7,966 nucleotides of DNA from NCBI GenBank assembly GCA_030044455.1, contig JASHVU010000336.1, forward strand, positions 1 to 7,966, read 5' to 3'. Numbering within the stretch: position 1 is the stretch's first letter; each line of letters begins with the position of its first letter. The position numbers and the translations under genes are program-made. Shown in pieces: positions 5,824 to 7,966 of this stretch. The DNA is from Acidobacteriaceae bacterium (GTDB lineage Bacteria; Acidobacteriota; Terriglobia; Terriglobales; Acidobacteriaceae). Below the pieces are notes generated by a model. The model had not been told where the DNA came from, did not search any database, and saw only the letters and a program-made list of their open reading frames with translations.

Positions 5824-7789
5824 CGATTCGCCGCAGACGGTTGCGCCGCCGAAAGTAGCGCCGATCTCCTGGTCGTCTGTCGCGCAGGTTTCCCTACCCG
5901 CGCCCCTCTGCGCCACCCTCTTGATCCTCGCCCTTCCAATCGCGATCTGCGCCCAGTCCATCCAGACCATCCCGCCCCGGCAGTGCGTTTGGCGGGCCGG
6001 CGACAACCCCGCCTGGGCCGCACCCAGCTTCGACGACTCAGCCTGGCAGCCCTTTTCTGCACCGAACTCGCAATCCCTCGGGCCACACACCTGGGTCCGC
6101 TGCCACATCGATCCCGTCGTCTTCGCCCAATCGGAGAGTCCTGCAGTCCAGATTCGCCTCGGCGCCGCTTATCAGGTCTTCCTCAACGGCTCGCTCATCG
6201 CCCGCAAGGGAAATCTCCGCAGCGGCAACTTCGGCCTAAACCTGATCCGGGTCTTCCCCGTGCCGCGGTCGCTCGTCACCGGCGGGTCCAATGTCCTTGC
6301 CCTGCGCATCACCCGCCGCTATGCCGACGTGATCGGTCTTACCGCATTCTTCCGGTTGCCCCAGGTTCGCCTCGGCGACCGATTGATCCTTAGCAATGAT
6401 CGCGCCGGCCTCCTTGCCGGGCAGCTTCCTCAAAACCTCCTCACCTGTGTTCCTTTCACCGTTATCGGCATAGTCGGGGTGGTCCTGCTCGGGTTCTCGC
6501 TCTACGACCGCACCCGCATGGGGCCCATCGTGCTGTCAATCTGTTGCATTGCAGTGGGCATAATCTTTGCTAACTTGCTTTGCGGAACGATGATGGCCAA
6601 TGAGCCGATATGGCTCTTTCTCGCCGTCATGTCCATCACGTCGACGGTGAGCGTCGGCACCCAGTATTGGTTCCCCTTCGCCCTCATCGGGCGGCGCATT
6701 CCACTAGCCTTCTGGCTTCCCATCGGTTTCCCGATTGTGTTTGCTCTCGGAACCTGTTGCTGGTTCTTCGTTCCACTGCCGGTGGCCCTGCGGCTGGCCG
6801 CCGTGCTTCCCGCCGCCAATCTCTCCGGAGTCTTCCTCGCAAGTGCCCCGCTGGCCGCCTTCTGGCGCTGGAGCCGGGTTCCTTCTTCAATCCGGCCTAT
6901 CGCCGTGCTCTCGCTTGCCTGGGGAACAACGCAGTCCCTCTTTTTCGCCGCGCTCGCCACTGAGTTGGTTCCCATCCCCGGGATTCCAGACATCTTCAGC
7001 AGCTGGATGCTTCCTGCGTCCACCATTACGCAGTTCTTCGTCATCGCCGCCATCATCGTCCTCAATCTTCGCGATCAGCGCCAGGTGGCACTTCATCGCG
7101 CCTCGCTTGCAGGGGAGATGCTGGCCGCGCAGGAGATTCAGCGCGCGCTTGCCCCAGCCTCTACGGATACTCTGCCCGGCTTCCATATCGGCATCGCCTT
7201 CATGCCTGCGCGCGAAGTCGGCGGCGACTTCTACACCTGCGGCATCCTTCCCGGCGACCGCCAGCGCATCCTCCTCGGCGACGTCAGCGGCAAAGGCGCA
7301 GCCGCCGCCATGGCCGCGGCCGTCCTGCTCGGCGCCGTCCAGCAGCACGAGCACGATTCTCCCGCCGCCGTCCTCAAACACCTCAACCGCGTGCTCGCCG
7401 GCATGCGCCTCGGCGGATTCGCCACCTGCCTCTGCGCCGAAATTGCCGCCAACGGCGCCCTCACCCTCGCCAACGCCGGCCACCTGCCGCCCTACCGCAA
7501 CGGCGAAGAAATCCAGGTCGATTCCGGCCTGCCCCTCGGCATCGCGCCCGACGCCACCTACACCGAATCCGCCATCCATCCAGCCCCCGGCGACCAGCTA
7601 ACCTTCCTCTCCGACGGTGTCGTCGAAGCGCAGAATGCGCAAGGTGAGCTCTTCGGCTTCGACCGCACCCGCCAGATCAGCACCCAGTCTGCCCAAGCCA
7701 TCGCACATGCCGCACAGTCCTTCGGCCAGCAGGATGATATCACCGTCCTCACCCTCGCCTTCGCTTCCGCCGAGGCGCTCCATGCATAG
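5816..7789 (+). CDS. 7TMR-DISM-like receptor with SpoIIE/RsbU-type PP2C phosphatase (gene 5)
   Basis: 657 residues from the coupled ATG. An unusual N-terminus of about 30 weakly charged, Pro/Ser-rich residues precedes the hydrophobic signal core at about 31-46 (ICA-Q possible cleavage). The ectodomain, about 55-200, carries GDNPAWAAPSFDDSAW (62-77) and a later FLNG strand, as expected of a galactose-binding-like sandwich. About seven hydrophobic helices lie between 208 and 430. The linker helix starts near E434 (EMLAAQEIQRALAP). The phosphatase domain, about 450-657, has D471 (GGDFY), D489 (GDVSGKG), D600 (SDGVVEA) and D640-641 (DDIT). After GGDFY it reads TCGILP where the other copies read Q followed by V/I, L/V and P. 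From NAGHLPPYRNGEE onward it is close to gene 3, then to gene 2 nearer the end, suggesting a mosaic. Likely role as for the other members: ligand-gated dephosphorylation of a STAS protein (inferred). The tail is AEALHA. Confidence 0.95.
   Translation: MRDDSPQTVAPPKVAPISWSSVAQVSLPAPLCATLLILALPIAICAQSIQTIPPRQCVWRAGDNPAWAAPSFDDSAWQPFSAPNSQSLGPHTWVRCHIDPVVFAQSESPAVQIRLGAAYQVFLNGSLIARKGNLRSGNFGLNLIRVFPVPRSLVTGGSNVLALRITRRYADVIGLTAFFRLPQVRLGDRLILSNDRAGLLAGQLPQNLLTCVPFTVIGIVGVVLLGFSLYDRTRMGPIVLSICCIAVGIIFANLLCGTMMANEPIWLFLAVMSITSTVSVGTQYWFPFALIGRRIPLAFWLPIGFPIVFALGTCCWFFVPLPVALRLAAVLPAANLSGVFLASAPLAAFWRWSRVPSSIRPIAVLSLAWGTTQSLFFAALATELVPIPGIPDIFSSWMLPASTITQFFVIAAIIVLNLRDQRQVALHRASLAGEMLAAQEIQRALAPASTDTLPGFHIGIAFMPAREVGGDFYTCGILPGDRQRILLGDVSGKGAAAAMAAAVLLGAVQQHEHDSPAAVLKHLNRVLAGMRLGGFATCLCAEIAANGALTLANAGHLPPYRNGEEIQVDSGLPLGIAPDATYTESAIHPAPGDQLTFLSDGVVEAQNAQGELFGFDRTRQISTQSAQAIAHAAQSFGQQDDITVLTLAFASAEALHA
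7613..7789 (+). repeat. conserved 3' block, copy 5
   Basis: Last 59 codons of gene 5. It carries one exact tract shared with gene 3 (7622-7656, 35 bases) and, immediately after, one shared with gene 2 (7658-7686, 29 bases). The tail is AEALHA, one Val-to-Ala change from the consensus. Confidence 0.85.
7772..7789 (+). promoter_or_regulatory. embedded RBS and 8-base stop/start overlap, genes 5/6
   Basis: GAGGCGCTCC-ATGCATAG. GAGG, the six-base spacing and the 8-base overlap are intact. The base after GAGGT's usual T position has changed the encoded Val to Ala, leaving the Shine-Dalgarno core untouched. Confidence 0.85.
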
Positions 7790-7966
7790 ATTCTCCTCAT
7801 ACCTGCTACTCGTCCTTGGAGTCCTCACTCTGCGGATTGGGGCAACCCAGCCCGTGCCTCCCTCGCAATCCCTCGTTCGTTACCACTACGGAGACAACCC
7901 CGCCTGGGCCAATCCGAACTTCGGCGACAGCTCCTGGCCCGTTGCTCTGAATGGAGTCTGGCCGCT
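7782..7966 (+). CDS. start of a further ectodomain-type receptor gene (gene 6, 3' partial)
   Basis: The frame opens at the coupled ATG and runs to the window end (61 full codons). It encodes a signal peptide (MHRFSSYLLLVLGVLTL, cleavage near residue 22) followed by the beginning of an extracytoplasmic domain with RYHYGDNPAWANPNFGDSSW at 33-52. GDN falls at residues 37-39, exactly as in gene 3, so genes 3 and 6 are probably the closest pair in this part; FGDSSW replaces FDDSAW. Bases 7893-7910 are identical to 6002-6019 in gene 5. The membrane and phosphatase parts would lie beyond the window; their presence is inferred from the paralogs and the identical junction. A gene ending after the ectodomain cannot be excluded. 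Confidence 0.85.
   Translation, partial: MHRFSSYLLLVLGVLTLRIGATQPVPPSQSLVRYHYGDNPAWANPNFGDSSWPVALNGVWP

Noticed and set aside
1025..7789. Programmed frameshifting joining successive genes at the overlaps
   Set aside because: The 8-base overlaps contain no slippery heptamer, and each downstream gene has its own RBS, ATG and N-terminal signal sequence, so coupled initiation explains them.

Overview
The window is coding from end to end on the + strand. It lies inside a tandem array of at least six paralogous genes, with the first cut at its 5' end and the last at its 3' end. Each complete member encodes a membrane protein: an N-terminal signal-like segment, about seven transmembrane helices, a short linker helix, and a C-terminal SpoIIE/RsbU-type PP2C phosphatase domain. 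No RNA gene, insertion sequence, CRISPR array, terminator or intergenic gap is visible. The DNA is GC-rich by eye with a strong preference for C in the third codon position. That, and the multiplicity of 7TM-SpoIIE proteins, suggests a soil-type Acidobacteriota (Terriglobia-like). The taxonomic guess is inference only.

Layout: gene 1 (1-1032, 5' partial), gene 2 (1025-2461, short sensor), gene 3 (2454-4358, long sensor with ectodomain), gene 4 (4351-5823, short sensor), gene 5 (5816-7789, long sensor with ectodomain), gene 6 (7782-7966, start of another long-sensor gene). Genes 3, 5 and 6 share an extracytoplasmic motif (GDN..WA.P.F.DS.W) typical of galactose-binding-like or jellyroll beta-sandwiches, giving a layout like 7TMR-DISM receptors. 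Genes 2 and 4 lack it and share a different 7TM region. Starts for genes 3 and 5 were moved inward from the longest open frames to the coupled ATGs.

The most striking feature is the junctions. All five have an identical geometry: GAGG, six bases, ATG, and an 8-base overlap with the upstream stop. The Shine-Dalgarno and start of each gene are therefore written inside the last codons of the gene before, which also encode a near-constant C-terminal tag (AEVLHA). The last ~175 bases of each gene are far more alike than the rest, with exact shared tracts of 29-35 bases, whereas the sensor regions are divergent.

A reasonable model is a translationally coupled operon of sensor-phosphatases that grows, shrinks and swaps sensors by recombination through a conserved 3' block. 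In the family, such phosphatases dephosphorylate STAS-type anti-anti-sigma proteins. No STAS partner or anti-sigma kinase lies in this window, so the target is unknown. The homogenised catalytic ends are compatible with many inputs converging on one target.
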